Assembly (NCBI RefSeq): GCF_021043365.1
Contig: NZ_JAJNDU010000002.1
Location: 62,001 to 126,000, forward strand
Source of the DNA: Sphingomonas sp. IC-11
Lineage (GTDB): Bacteria > Pseudomonadota > Alphaproteobacteria > Sphingomonadales > Sphingomonadaceae
Length of the DNA: 64,000 nt
Direction of reading: 5' to 3'
Position numbers and translations under genes: made by a program. Within the stretch, counting starts at the first letter, position 1. Each line of letters opens with the position of its first letter. Positions 52,629 through 61,346 of the stretch are shown one piece after another. The notes under the pieces were generated by a model that saw only the letters and a program-made list of their open reading frames with translations, was not told where the DNA came from and made no database searches.

Positions 52629-53726
52629 ATGGGCGCATTGGCCGAATTCAGCGAGGACGGGGGCAAGCTGCGCTTCACCGGCGACTTGCTGCTCGCTCGC
52701 CTGGATGATCTTCCCGGCCGGCTTGATACCTATCCCGGCGCGATCACGGAGCTCGACCTTTCCGGTATCGGGCGAATGGATACGATTGGCGCCTGGGTCG
52801 TGTATCGCTTCGCCAAGAAGCACGGTGCTCGGATCACTGGCCTGAAGCCTGAGCATCAGCACCTTCTCGATCAGGTGGGGATTGCCGACCAGCCGGTTTC
52901 GACCCGTCCAGTATATGTCAGCCCGTTCAACCGTGTTCTCGGCGAAGTCGGGGAAGCGGTGGTCATGTCGGGCCGCACCCTTCTGGGCCTGCTCGGCTTC
53001 CTCGGTGCAACGGTTCTCGCCTTCATCAGCGTGATCAGGCATCCGCGCCGCTTCCGGTTCAACGCGACTGTTCAGCGCTTCGAAGTGGTCGGGGTTTCGG
53101 CGCTCGGCATTATCGGGCTGATGAGCTTCCTTATCGGCATCGTCATTGCGCAGCAGGGTGCAGTGCAACTGCGACAGTTCGGCGCGGAGGTGTTCACGAT
53201 CAACCTGATCGGCCGCATTACGCTGCGCGAGCTTGGCGTGTTGATGACCGCGATCATGGTTGCTGGCAGGTCCGGATCCGCGTTTGCGGCGCAGCTTGGC
53301 ACAATGAAGCTGACCGAAGAGGTCGACGCCATGCGCACGATCGGCGTTTCCCCGATGGAAGCGCTGGTGCTTCCGCGCACGATCGCCGCCGTCATGCTCA
53401 TGCCGTTGCTCGGTTTTTACTCCTCGCTCATCGCTATCATCGGAGGCGGGCTGTTATGCTGGTGGCAGCTCGAAATTCCGCCCGTGACCTATGTGGCGCG
53501 CTTGCGTGAGGTCGTACCGATCACTGACCTGTACGTGGGGCTCATCAAGGCACCTGTGTTTGGCGCCATTATTGCGATCGCCGGTTGTTTTCAGGGGATG
53601 CAAGTGGAGGGTGATGCCGAGCAGGTGGGTACCCGGACCACTGCAGCTGTCGTTCAGGCCATCTTCCTCGTAATCGTCCTGGACGCTTTCTTTGCCGTGT
53701 TCTTCGAACGGATCGGCTGGATCTGA
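52629..53726 (+). CDS. mlaE: MlaE-type ABC permease with N-terminal STAS domain (LinK-like)
   Basis: A 365-residue protein. Residues 1-100 form a STAS-like domain (ITELDLSGIGRMDTIGAWVVYRF); the rest is an MlaE permease with VGVSALGIIGLMSFLIGIVIAQQGAVQLRQFGAE, RELGVLMTAIMVAGRSGSAFAAQLGTMKLTEEVDAMRTIG, and a final membrane helix IFLVIVLDAFFAVFFERIG. It is the membrane part of an MCE lipid transporter. GGTGGGGG precedes ATG 52629. Its stop overlaps the ATPase gene's first codon. Confidence 0.92.
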   Translation: MGALAEFSEDGGKLRFTGDLLLARLDDLPGRLDTYPGAITELDLSGIGRMDTIGAWVVYRFAKKHGARITGLKPEHQHLLDQVGIADQPVSTRPVYVSPFNRVLGEVGEAVVMSGRTLLGLLGFLGATVLAFISVIRHPRRFRFNATVQRFEVVGVSALGIIGLMSFLIGIVIAQQGAVQLRQFGAEVFTINLIGRITLRELGVLMTAIMVAGRSGSAFAAQLGTMKLTEEVDAMRTIGVSPMEALVLPRTIAAVMLMPLLGFYSSLIAIIGGGLLCWWQLEIPPVTYVARLREVVPITDLYVGLIKAPVFGAIIAIAGCFQGMQVEGDAEQVGTRTTAAVVQAIFLVIVLDAFFAVFFERIGWI

Positions 53727-54549
53727 TGAGCAGTTCCGAGAACATCATCGAAGTTCGCGGCCTGAAGAACGCGTTCGGGGACCAGGTTGTCCACGAGAAC
53801 TTGGACCTGGATGTGCGGCGAGGCGAGATCCTTGGCGTGGTCGGGGGATCTGGCACGGGCAAATCCGTGCTCATGCGCTCCATCATCGGTCTTCAGAGCC
53901 CCTCCGCGGGTGAGGTGACGGTATTCGGAGAGCCGACGCTTGGCCGTGAAGAAACCGAGGCCGTCGAGATTCGCAAACGCTGGGGCGTGTTGTTCCAGGG
54001 CGGCGCTCTTTTCTCAACGCTGACCGTGGCCGAGAACGTGCAGGTTCCATTGCGGGAGTTTTACCCGAACCTCGACCTGGCGCTGCTTGACGAAATCGCC
54101 TCATTCAAGGTGATGATGACGGGGCTCCCGGCCGACGCTGGGCCGAAATATCCGGCGGAACTGTCCGGTGGGATTCCGGTGGGATGAAGAAGCGCGCCGG
54201 GCTCGCGCGTGCGCTTGCGCTCGACCCGGAACTCCTGTTCCTTGATGAGCCGACGGCTGGCCTAGACCCGATCGGCGCCGCGGCGTTCGACGATCTTACG
54301 CGGTCGCTCCAGAAAACGCTGGGGCTTACGGTGTTCCTGATCACGCACGATCTGGATACGTTGTACGCGATCTGTGATCGGGTGGCGGTGCTGGCCGACA
54401 AGCGCGTCATCGCCGTCGGAACGATCGACGAATTGCTCGCTCTGGAGCATCCATGGATTCAGGAATATTTTCGCGGGCCACGTGGCCGAGCCGCTGTGGC
54501 GACGCGAGAGGCTGCGGCAGGCGCCAAGGCAAAGTCAGGGGCTGATTGA
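53726..54549 (+). pseudogene. mlaF: MlaF-type ABC ATPase (LinL-like) split by an 11-bp duplication
   Basis: The ATPase is encoded in two fragments. Fragment 1 (53726-54187, 153 residues) has Walker A GGSGTGKS, Q-loop FQGGALFS and the start of the signature, ELSGG, then ends IPVG-stop. Fragment 2 (54184-54549, 121 residues) starts MKKRAGLARALALDP and holds Walker B LLFLDEPT, AGLDPIG and the switch histidine in LITHDLDTL. The split is caused by an exact 11-bp tandem duplication at 54164-54185; deleting one copy restores ELSGGMKKRAGLARAL. The stop and the second ATG overlap as ATGA, so reinitiation may produce both halves. It could also be a sequencing artefact. Confidence 0.88.
54164..54185 (+). 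repeat. 11-bp tandem duplication inside mlaF
   Basis: TCCGGTGGGAT occurs twice with no spacer (54164-54174 and 54175-54185), exactly over the ABC signature codons Ser-Gly-Gly-Met. Eleven is not a multiple of three, so the second copy shifts the frame. Loss or gain of one copy by replication slippage would switch the gene between intact and split. Confidence 0.97.
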
Positions 54550-55511
54550 TGGAAACCCGTTCCAACCATGTGCTGGTCGGCGCCGTCGTGCTGATCCTGC
54601 TGGCGGTGCTGGCGCTCTTCACGGTGTGGATTGCAAGATTGGGCGGCGCCACGCAGAACGAGTATGACATCTTCTTCAAGCAGTCGGTCGATGGTCTCGC
54701 CCGAGGGTCGCAGGTCACATATTCCGGTGTTCCTTCAGGACAGGTGAAGTCGATCCAGCTTTGGCGCAATGATCCTCAGTTCGTTCGCGTCCGCATCGAA
54801 GTCAGTCAGGAAACGCCGATCCTGCAAGGTACCGCCGCGACCATCCAGGGAAGCTTCACCGGAACCAGCACCGTAAGTCTGGACGGCGCCCGTAAGGGTG
54901 CCCCGCCGATCGTCTGCCCAGAGAATGATGATGGACGGCAGTGCCCTTATGGAGTGCCGGTGATCCCGACCCGTACGGGCGGTCTCGGCGCGATCCTGAA
55001 TTCCGCGCCGCAGTTGCTGGAACGGCTGTCCACGTTGACGGAGCGGCTGACCGGGCTGCTGACCGATCGCAACCAGGCATCCATCGCCGGTATCCTGGAG
55101 AACACCAATCGTCTGACCGACGCGCTGGCAGACCGCGGCCCTGAAATCGCTGCAACGCTTGCGCAGACCCGTATCGCCATCCAACAGGCGGGCGACGCGG
55201 CCCAGCAGATCGGTGAGCTCGCAGCCACGACAAACGGCGTGCTGGCTCAGGATGTTCGCCCGACGATCGTCAACCTGAACGAAACGATCCGCTCGGCGCG
55301 GCAAAGCACGGAAACGTTGAACAGCGCCTTCCAGGACGCGCGCCCTGGGCTGCAAACATTCTCCAAACGCACCGTTCCGGAGATCAACCAGCTGGTACTC
55401 GATCTGCGGCAGATGTCGGCAGCCCTCGCCTCGGTGGCTGAGAAGGTGGATCGGCAAGGCGCAGGGTCGCTGATCGGTCAGCAAAAGCTGCCGGACTATA
55501 AGGGCAAGTGA
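54549..55511 (+). CDS. mlaD: MlaD-type MCE domain substrate-binding protein (LinM-like)
   Basis: A 320-residue protein with one N-terminal membrane helix (NHVLVGAVVLILLAVLALFTVWI), a single MCE domain (DIFFKQSVDGLARGSQVTYSGVPSGQVKSIQL ... TSTVSLDGARKG), and a long helical C-terminal region of heptad-like repeats (LLERLSTLTERLTGLLTDRNQASIAGILENTNRLTDAL). It forms the periplasmic ring that passes lipids or hydrophobic substrates between membranes. ATG overlaps the preceding stop by one base; TTG 54546 is an alternative. Confidence 0.9.
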   Translation: METRSNHVLVGAVVLILLAVLALFTVWIARLGGATQNEYDIFFKQSVDGLARGSQVTYSGVPSGQVKSIQLWRNDPQFVRVRIEVSQETPILQGTAATIQGSFTGTSTVSLDGARKGAPPIVCPENDDGRQCPYGVPVIPTRTGGLGAILNSAPQLLERLSTLTERLTGLLTDRNQASIAGILENTNRLTDALADRGPEIAATLAQTRIAIQQAGDAAQQIGELAATTNGVLAQDVRPTIVNLNETIRSARQSTETLNSAFQDARPGLQTFSKRTVPEINQLVLDLRQMSAALASVAEKVDRQGAGSLIGQQKLPDYKGK

Positions 55512-55513
55512 GA

Positions 55514-56101
55514 ATGGATATGAAAAAGTTCCTGATCGGTCTTGCTCTGCTGCCGCTTGCCGGCTGCATCAGCTTCGGTGCCAAGCCGCCGGAGTCCTTG
55601 CTTAGTCTTACCGCGGCTGAACAGGTGCCAGTGGGGCAGGCACAGTCATCGGCAGGAGCACGGACTGTCACGATCCAGGTGCCGGCAGTGCCGCAGGCAC
55701 TGGCGAACAACCGCATACCGGTGCAGGCGAGCGCAACCGACATCGCCTATGTCAAGGATGCGCAATGGGTGGAGCCCCCTGCGCGGCAGTTCGCGCGGCT
55801 GCTGTCCGACACGGTCACGGCGCGGACGGGTCGCGTCGTCCTTTCAGGTGCACAGTCGCTCGCGGATCCCGGCGCTCGGCTTGCCGGTGAACTGCGGATG
55901 TTCGGTGTGGACGCAGCAACGTCAAACGCCGTGGTCACTTACGATGCGGCCTTGGTCCGCGACGAGGGCGGCGCGCTGGAAAAGCGTCGTTTCGAAGCAC
56001 GCGTGGCGGTTTCCGCGATTGAGCCTGCACCCGTCGGCGTGGCGCTGAACCAGGCAGCAAATCAGGTCGCCGGTGAAGTGGCTGATTGGATCGGGCGCTA
56101 A
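55514..56101 (+). CDS. ABC-type transport auxiliary lipoprotein (LinN/PqiC-like)
   Basis: A lipoprotein of about 195 residues: a signal with lipobox LLPLAGC (Cys about residue 18), then SLLSLTAAEQVPVGQ, a conserved-looking VPAVPQALANNRIPVQASATDIAYVKDAQWVEPPARQFARLLSDTV and a final VALNQAANQVAGEVADWIGR. This fits the auxiliary lipoprotein that closes MCE operons. It is the fourth gene of the mlaE-mlaF-mlaD unit, the same order as linKLMN of Sphingobium. Starts at 55508 (GTG) and 55520 (ATG) are also possible. Confidence 0.85.
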   Translation: MDMKKFLIGLALLPLAGCISFGAKPPESLLSLTAAEQVPVGQAQSSAGARTVTIQVPAVPQALANNRIPVQASATDIAYVKDAQWVEPPARQFARLLSDTVTARTGRVVLSGAQSLADPGARLAGELRMFGVDAATSNAVVTYDAALVRDEGGALEKRRFEARVAVSAIEPAPVGVALNQAANQVAGEVADWIGR

Positions 56102-56169
56102 GCTGCCGAGGATCAAGGCTGAGCAAGAAAGCGCCGGCGGCTGAAATTGCCTCAGGCGCGTAAGGCCTC

Positions 56170-56197
56170 GTCCGGGCTCCCGCGGAGGAACCCGGAC
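56170..56197. terminator. Hairpin between convergent genes
   Basis: GTCCGGG/CCCGGAC, a 7-bp stem with a 14-base loop, lies in the gap between the MCE lipoprotein and the convergent M20 peptidase gene. No T tract follows, so the call is tentative. Confidence 0.4.
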
Positions 56198-56213
56198 CGA
56201 TGTCTTTCCAGTG

Positions 56214-57617
56214 TTACTCTGCCAGGGTCTTCGCTAGATCGAAGAGATAGGCCCGTCCTTCGTAGAGGGACGTCACGCGAATACGCTCGTTCAGACCATG
56301 CGTGCCGTTGAGGTCGGGCTCCAGAAACAGGCCAGGTACGCCATAAACGGGCATGTTGAGCGTGCCGAAGAACACACCGTCCGTCGCCCCCGTCGACATC
56401 ATGGGGACCACCGGCACACCGGGGAAGTGCTTGGCGGCGAGCGACTGCACAGGTCCCATGATCTTTGGATCAAGCGGCGGCGGAACGGCAACGGGGCGAA
56501 CGGGCAGGTTGGCGGTAACCGTCACCTTTGGTCCGGCAAGCTCCTTTAGCTTGGCGAGCGTCCCGTCCACGGTCTCGCCCGGAAAGATGCGGCAGTTTAC
56601 GTTAGCCGTGGCGCGCTGTGGAAGGGCATTTTCCGCATGGCCAGCGTTGACGAGCGTCGCGACGCAGGTTGTCCGAAGCGTGGAGTGCAGCACCTTGTCA
56701 CGGCTGACGATTTCGTCGGCGCTCTGGTCCTTCGGATTGGCGAGCAACCGCTGGATCGCCGCGGAGGTGGGCGATGGCAGCGCCTTGGCGTTGGCCGTGA
56801 AGAAGGCCCGGGTGGTGTCAGAGAATCTGATCGGGAATTCGTAATTCTGCACCCGTTTGATAGCATCAGCGAGATCGTAGATTGCATTCTCCGGCGTCGG
56901 CGCAGAGCTGTGGCCGCCCGGATTGGTCGCGACGAAGGTGAAGTTCTGCGCCGCTTTCTCGCCGACCTGGATCGCAAGTGCCTGCCGCTGCCCGCGCGCG
57001 TCGAGCCGGCCGCCGCCTCCTTCGTTCAGCACGAAATCGGCCCGTACCAGTTCTGGTCGGTTCCGTGCCAGCCAATCGGCACCATTGAAGGCGTAGGTGG
57101 TTTCCTCACCACAGGTAAGGGCCATCTTGACGGTTCGTTTCGGGCGAAAATTCTGCTGGCGGAAGCGGATCATCGTGTCGGCCCAGATCGATGACATCGA
57201 CTTGTCGTCTACGGAGCCGCGGGCATAGTAGAAGCCGTCCTCTTCGACGAGCTTGAACGGGTCGCGCTGCCAATCCTCACGCTTCGCGGCGACCACGTCG
57301 AGGTGGCCGAGCAACAGCATCGCCCCGGCTTTCGGATCCGAGCCGGGCAGTGTCGCCACCAGCCCGCCATCCTCGGGATGCTCGGGTGTGGAGAAGATGA
57401 CCAGATCGCTGTCCGAATAGCCGGCGGCCTTCATCCGATTGGCGATTTGCCGGGCAGCGCGTGTGCAGCTTCCTTGATCAACGACCGTGTTGGTTTCGAC
57501 CAACTCCTTGTACAGGTCGAAGAAGGCTTTCTCGTCGGGGCGGTTCTGCGCAGTTGCGGATGGAGCCAGGCTCAACCCCGCCAATGCTGTTGCTGTTGTC
57601 CGCCAATACCCGCGCAT
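56214..57617 (-). CDS. Exported M20-family metallopeptidase
   Basis: A 467-residue dinuclear zinc peptidase with a signal peptide (TATALAGLSLAPSATAQ). The metal and catalytic residues are visible: GHLDVV, then RGSVDDKSM, then the catalytic pair CGEETTY, then EGGGGRLDARG, and the late GLNERIRV with a THG site before it. A lid or dimerisation domain lies between. It would cleave dipeptides or N-acyl amino acids in the periplasm. It is monocistronic with respect to its neighbours. Confidence 0.9.
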   Translation of the reverse strand: MRGYWRTTATALAGLSLAPSATAQNRPDEKAFFDLYKELVETNTVVDQGSCTRAARQIANRMKAAGYSDSDLVIFSTPEHPEDGGLVATLPGSDPKAGAMLLLGHLDVVAAKREDWQRDPFKLVEEDGFYYARGSVDDKSMSSIWADTMIRFRQQNFRPKRTVKMALTCGEETTYAFNGADWLARNRPELVRADFVLNEGGGGRLDARGQRQALAIQVGEKAAQNFTFVATNPGGHSSAPTPENAIYDLADAIKRVQNYEFPIRFSDTTRAFFTANAKALPSPTSAAIQRLLANPKDQSADEIVSRDKVLHSTLRTTCVATLVNAGHAENALPQRATANVNCRIFPGETVDGTLAKLKELAGPKVTVTANLPVRPVAVPPPLDPKIMGPVQSLAAKHFPGVPVVPMMSTGATDGVFFGTLNMPVYGVPGLFLEPDLNGTHGLNERIRVTSLYEGRAYLFDLAKTLAE

Positions 57618-57725
57618 CCCGCTCTCCCTTTTCGTTTAAGCACCGATGCTTGCAGGGAAAGTGCGCCGAGGCAACGCTCCAATGAACGTGGACCCAATAC
57701 CGGAAGAATGCAGGCGTTCGTTGGA

Positions 57726-58634
57726 TCAGCCCTGCGTATCCCCTTGATCCGAGGGCCCCTTCATGGCGGGCGCTGCTGGCTGGGATGGCTGCTGCGCTGC
57801 TTGTGCGGACCCCGCAATGGTGCCGACGATCGCCGCAGTCTCTAGGGCTTCCAGCGCTCGGTCGGCTGCAACATAGCGCCGCGCGGCGTTCGTCCAGTTT
57901 ACGGCCTGTGAGCCACCCGGAAGGCGCTCCACCTCGTCCAACGCAGCTTCCACCCGTCCCGCATCAACCAGCCGTCGTGCCCGCGTCAGTCGCTCAGACG
58001 GGATGGCGGAAGGCAGATTCGCTTCACGAAGCACGATCAGGTGGCGCAGCTCGTCGAGAAGACCGTCGAACCAGTGCCGCGATCCGGGGTTCAGCAAAAG
58101 GGATGAATTCGCCTCGAGCGCCTCACGAAGTCCCTCCAGGGTCACCGGATCACGGCCAGCTTGAATAACCGTGTCCACGGCTTGCCGCTGCGTGGTGCCG
58201 AAACGACGGCGGAGTTGTTCTTCGAGGTAGCCGAGCGGCCTGCCGCGTTCGATAGAACGCCGGGCCGCAAAGGCGACCAGGATCGCCTCAGCCCGGCCGG
58301 CGCGATCGGCCGAGGCGGTAACGTCAAGCTCCATTCCGGCAGCGCGCGCCTCCAGTGCCGCCAGTTGTGCGGCCAGCGCGCTTTCTCGCGTGGCGAGCGT
58401 CACCGGATCGACGGGGCCGACGACGGGAGCGCCGGGCTGCATGGCGGCCGCTGAACCCGTCTCAGCGCTCGGTGCTGCCGCGGGCGTGGGTGTCTGCTGC
58501 CACCAACCTGCACGGTCCTGCACTGAGAGCCACATCAGGCCAAAGCCAACGATCAGCGCCAGCACCACGAATATAGTGATTAGGCCAACTCGCGACCGGC
58601 GCGGAGCGGGATCGAGCGGCACAGCTTCATCCAT
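57726..58634 (-). CDS. Alphaproteobacterial Mic60/mitofilin-like membrane protein (COG4223)
   Basis: A 302-residue protein with one N-terminal membrane helix (VGLITIFVVLALIVGFGLMWL), a Pro/Ala-rich linker, a coiled-coil-like segment (LATRESALAAQLAALEARAAGMEL), and a C-terminal helical domain (RARRLVDAGRVEAALDEVERLPG). This layout and the position after hemD match bacterial Mic60, ancestor of mitochondrial mitofilin, which bends the inner membrane. It follows hemC-hemD on the same strand, an arrangement widespread in Alphaproteobacteria. Confidence 0.82.
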   Translation of the reverse strand: MDEAVPLDPAPRRSRVGLITIFVVLALIVGFGLMWLSVQDRAGWWQQTPTPAAAPSAETGSAAAMQPGAPVVGPVDPVTLATRESALAAQLAALEARAAGMELDVTASADRAGRAEAILVAFAARRSIERGRPLGYLEEQLRRRFGTTQRQAVDTVIQAGRDPVTLEGLREALEANSSLLLNPGSRHWFDGLLDELRHLIVLREANLPSAIPSERLTRARRLVDAGRVEAALDEVERLPGGSQAVNWTNAARRYVAADRALEALETAAIVGTIAGSAQAAQQPSQPAAPAMKGPSDQGDTQG

Positions 58635-58658
58635 GAGCGCCTTATCCCCAGCGGATCG

Positions 58659-59327
58659 TTACTGGTCAATTGCGAGCGTGCAGGTGGCTGCCACCAAGGC
58701 AGCATCGTTCGGCTCCTTGGCGATCACGATGCGGTTCCAGCCGGTTCCGGCCGCGTCCACAACGGCGCTGCTGATCGCAGCGATCCGCACGGTTTTGGGA
58801 TCCACGACATCACGCTCGAGCAAATGACGGAAGTGTGTCGCTGCGCGCGACGAGTGAAGAAGAGCCACTGCCCCTTGTGCCACGCGTAACGCATTCGGCG
58901 GGGGGGGCAGCGGATTGCTGGCGTAAACCGGAATGTCCGTCACCCCCTCGAGGCGCGTCCGCTCACGACCCGCTAGGCGTAGTATCCGGTGCCATCCGTT
59001 TTGACGCGCCAGGGCGAGTGCTTGCGCGCCATCGCTGCGACCCACTGCCGCGACCGTGAAGCCGGCAGTGCGCGCCGCCGCCGCCGTGCCTCGACCGACA
59101 GCGACTACGGGTAGCGCCCGCAGTGCAGAAAGAGCAGATCCCGCCTGACGGACAGCGTTGGCGCTCGTCAGCAATAAGGCATCATATTGATCGGCTGGCG
59201 GGGACCAGGCGATCGGCGCAACCCGGAAAAGCGGCAATCGAATAGCAAGCAACCCAGCGGCCCTCAGTCGATCTGCGGTCGCTGAGCCGCCAGGCTCCGG
59301 GCGCAAGACGAGGGCGGGGCGTTTCAC
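58659..59327 (-). CDS. hemD: Uroporphyrinogen-III synthase
   Basis: A 222-residue two-domain protein with the HemD patterns LVLRPEPGGSATADRL at the start, DALLLTSANAVR, VAVGRGTAAAARTAGF, and the second-domain VALLHSSRAATHFRHLL. It closes hydroxymethylbilane with ring-D inversion to give uroporphyrinogen III. Its start overlaps the hemC stop by four bases, and mic60 follows 24 bases after its stop. Confidence 0.9.
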   Translation of the reverse strand: MKRPALVLRPEPGGSATADRLRAAGLLAIRLPLFRVAPIAWSPPADQYDALLLTSANAVRQAGSALSALRALPVVAVGRGTAAAARTAGFTVAAVGRSDGAQALALARQNGWHRILRLAGRERTRLEGVTDIPVYASNPLPPPPNALRVAQGAVALLHSSRAATHFRHLLERDVVDPKTVRIAAISSAVVDAAGTGWNRIVIAKEPNDAALVAATCTLAIDQ

Positions 59328-60229
59328 CCCCCGAACAACCGCCGGATCGACGAAGGCGCCCGCTCCAGCAGGTCTGCTGCCAACGCCATGCCGAGCGTCT
59401 CGCCACCGGCCCCCGTCATGCTGCCGGCGATGTGAGCCGTGCCATCTTCATCCAGCAACTCGGCCGCCAGCGTCATTGTCCCGTCCTGCCAAGACGCAAG
59501 CGCCCCCACTGGCGAGTGACAAGTGGCTCCAAGAGCCGCGAGCAAGGCGCGTTCCGTGCGAACACAAAGATGGGTAGCCGTGCAATCGATAGCCTGGACG
59601 AACTTGCGTGCTGGTCCGCCCGCCAGAGTTTCAATACCTACTGCGCCTTGCGATGGCGCGGGCAGGGTGCCGTCGACGGACAGAGGTGTGCCCGTATCGT
59701 GACGCTCGAGCCGTTGCAGGCCAGCGGCTGCCAACAACGTGGCATCCACTTCGCCAGCCGCCAGCTTCCCGAGGCGCGAGTCAACGTTACCCCGAAGCAA
59801 CACGATGCGCAGGTCGGGCCGACGCCGAAGCAGCTGCGCTCGACGACGCGGCGAGCTGGTGCCGACCACCGCTCCTTGCGGCAGCGCCTCGATCGACTCC
59901 GCACCGATCAGGCGATCACGAACGTCTGCGCGGGGCAGCATAGCGGCGATGGCGATCTCGGCCGGCCGGATCGTTTCAACGTCTTTCATGGAGTGGACGC
60001 AAGCGTCCACCTCGCCGGCCAGTAGCGCGCGATCCAGCTCCTTGGTCCAAAGCGCCTTTCCGCCAATCTCGGCCAGGGCGCGATCCTGAATCCGATCGCC
60101 CGTGGTGCGAACAACCACAATCTCGACATCGTCCCAGCCGTGCGCCGCCATCAACGCGTCTCGAACCATGCCCGCCTGCGTAAGGGCGAGCGGCGAACCG
60201 CGGGTGCCAAGCCTGAAGGTGTTCGCCAT
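59324..60229 (-). CDS. hemC: Hydroxymethylbilane synthase
   Basis: A 301-residue enzyme beginning RLGTRGSPLALTQA, with the catalytic aspartate in AGEVDACVHSMKDVE, the arginine-rich VGTSSPRRRAQLLRRRPDL, RGNVDSRLGKL, and the dipyrromethane-binding cysteine in GATCHSPVGA. It polymerises four porphobilinogens for heme synthesis. The frame extends upstream; ATG 60229 (MANTF) is chosen and 60250 is possible. It is divergent from tsaD across a short gap with a repeat. Confidence 0.95.
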   Translation of the reverse strand: MANTFRLGTRGSPLALTQAGMVRDALMAAHGWDDVEIVVVRTTGDRIQDRALAEIGGKALWTKELDRALLAGEVDACVHSMKDVETIRPAEIAIAAMLPRADVRDRLIGAESIEALPQGAVVGTSSPRRRAQLLRRRPDLRIVLLRGNVDSRLGKLAAGEVDATLLAAAGLQRLERHDTGTPLSVDGTLPAPSQGAVGIETLAGGPARKFVQAIDCTATHLCVRTERALLAALGATCHSPVGALASWQDGTMTLAAELLDEDGTAHIAGSMTGAGGETLGMALAADLLERAPSSIRRLFGG

Positions 60230-60280
60230 GGATCGTTTGTACTCAGCCATTCGGGAGAGCCGCTCTATCGGACCTGGGCC

Positions 60281-60307
60281 GCCCTTCGACAAGCTCCGGG
60301 CGAATGG
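60281..60307. repeat. REP-like intergenic repeat
   Basis: GCCCTTCGACAAGCTCCGGG followed by CGAATGG: a short imperfect palindrome (GCCC...GGGC) of a type often dispersed in sphingomonad and xanthomonad genomes, as I recall. It lies in the leader between hemC and tsaD, 13 bases before the tsaD start. Confidence 0.45.
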
Positions 60308-60320
60308 ATAAGGGAGGCCG

Positions 60321-61346
60321 ATGCTCATCCTCGGCCTGGAATCATCGTGCGACGAAACTGCGGCAGCGATCGTCACTGGCGACCGGCAGGTGTTGGCGCA
60401 CCGCCTTGCGGGGCAGGAAAGCGAACACCGGCCTTATGGCGGCGTCGTGCCGGAGATCGCGGCTCGGGCGCATGTCGAGGCTCTTGAGCCCCTGGTTCAG
60501 GCCGCGCTGTCTGATGCAGGCGTAACGCTGGCGGATGTGGACGCGGTGGCAGCCACGGCCGGCCCGGGCCTGATCGGCGGCGTGATGGTGGGGCTGGTGA
60601 CCGGAAAGGCACTTGCTCATGCCGCAGGCAAGCCGCTCGTCGCCGTCAATCATCTGGAGGGCCACGCACTCAGCCCTAGGCTGGCTGATCCCAACCTCGC
60701 GTTTCCATATCTGCTGCTCCTGGTATCGGGTGGGCATTGCCAGCTGCTGCTGGTCGAGGAAGTGGGCAGCTACCGCCGTTTGGCGACAACGATCGACGAT
60801 GCCGCGGGCGAGGCCTTCGACAAGACGGCAAAGCTGCTTGGCTTGGGCTTTCCGGGTGGTCCGGCCGTTGAGCGCGCCGCAAAGGCCGGAAACCCTACGG
60901 CAGTGCCCCTGCCTAGGCCGTTATTGCGTTCGTCGGAGCCGCATTTCTCCTTTGCCGGGCTGAAGGCGGCGGTCGCGCGAGTGATTGGCGAATACCCACC
61001 AGAGGACATCGCTGCGTCTTTCCAGGCAGCGGTGGTGGATTGCCTCATCGATCGGACGCGACGCGCCCTGGCACAGGCAAATGGCGCGACTGCCCTGGTC
61101 GTCGCCGGCGGTGTGGCAGCCAATACAGCGGTGCGTGACGCCTTGTCGTCACTCGCAAGTGCCAACGGTCTCCGCTTCGTCGCACCGCCGCTATGGCTGT
61201 GTACGGATAACGCGGCCATGATCGCCTGGGCGGGGGCCGAGCGCTTTTCCGCCGGATTGGTCGATCCGCTTGATACGCCTGCGCGGGCCAGATGGCCGCT
61301 GGATCCGAATGCAGAGGCAGTTCGCGGCGCAGGGGTGAAGGCGTGA
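60321..61346 (+). CDS. tsaD: tRNA N6-adenosine threonylcarbamoyltransferase
   Basis: A 341-residue ASKHA-fold enzyme: [16 protein letters not shown] at the start, the metal-binding histidines in [10 protein letters not shown], the [15 protein letters not shown] segment, [23 protein letters not shown], and the late [14 protein letters not shown] and [13 protein letters not shown]. It adds the threonylcarbamoyl group at A37 of tRNAs reading ANN codons, with TsaB and TsaE. AGGGAGG precedes the ATG. gpsA overlaps its stop codon. Confidence 0.97.
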   Translation: MLILGLESSCDETAAAIVTGDRQVLAHRLAGQESEHRPYGGVVPEIAARAHVEALEPLVQAALSDAGVTLADVDAVAATAGPGLIGGVMVGLVTGKALAHAAGKPLVAVNHLEGHALSPRLADPNLAFPYLLLLVSGGHCQLLLVEEVGSYRRLATTIDDAAGEAFDKTAKLLGLGFPGGPAVERAAKAGNPTAVPLPRPLLRSSEPHFSFAGLKAAVARVIGEYPPEDIAASFQAAVVDCLIDRTRRALAQANGATALVVAGGVAANTAVRDALSSLASANGLRFVAPPLWLCTDNAAMIAWAGAERFSAGLVDPLDTPARARWPLDPNAEAVRGAGVKA

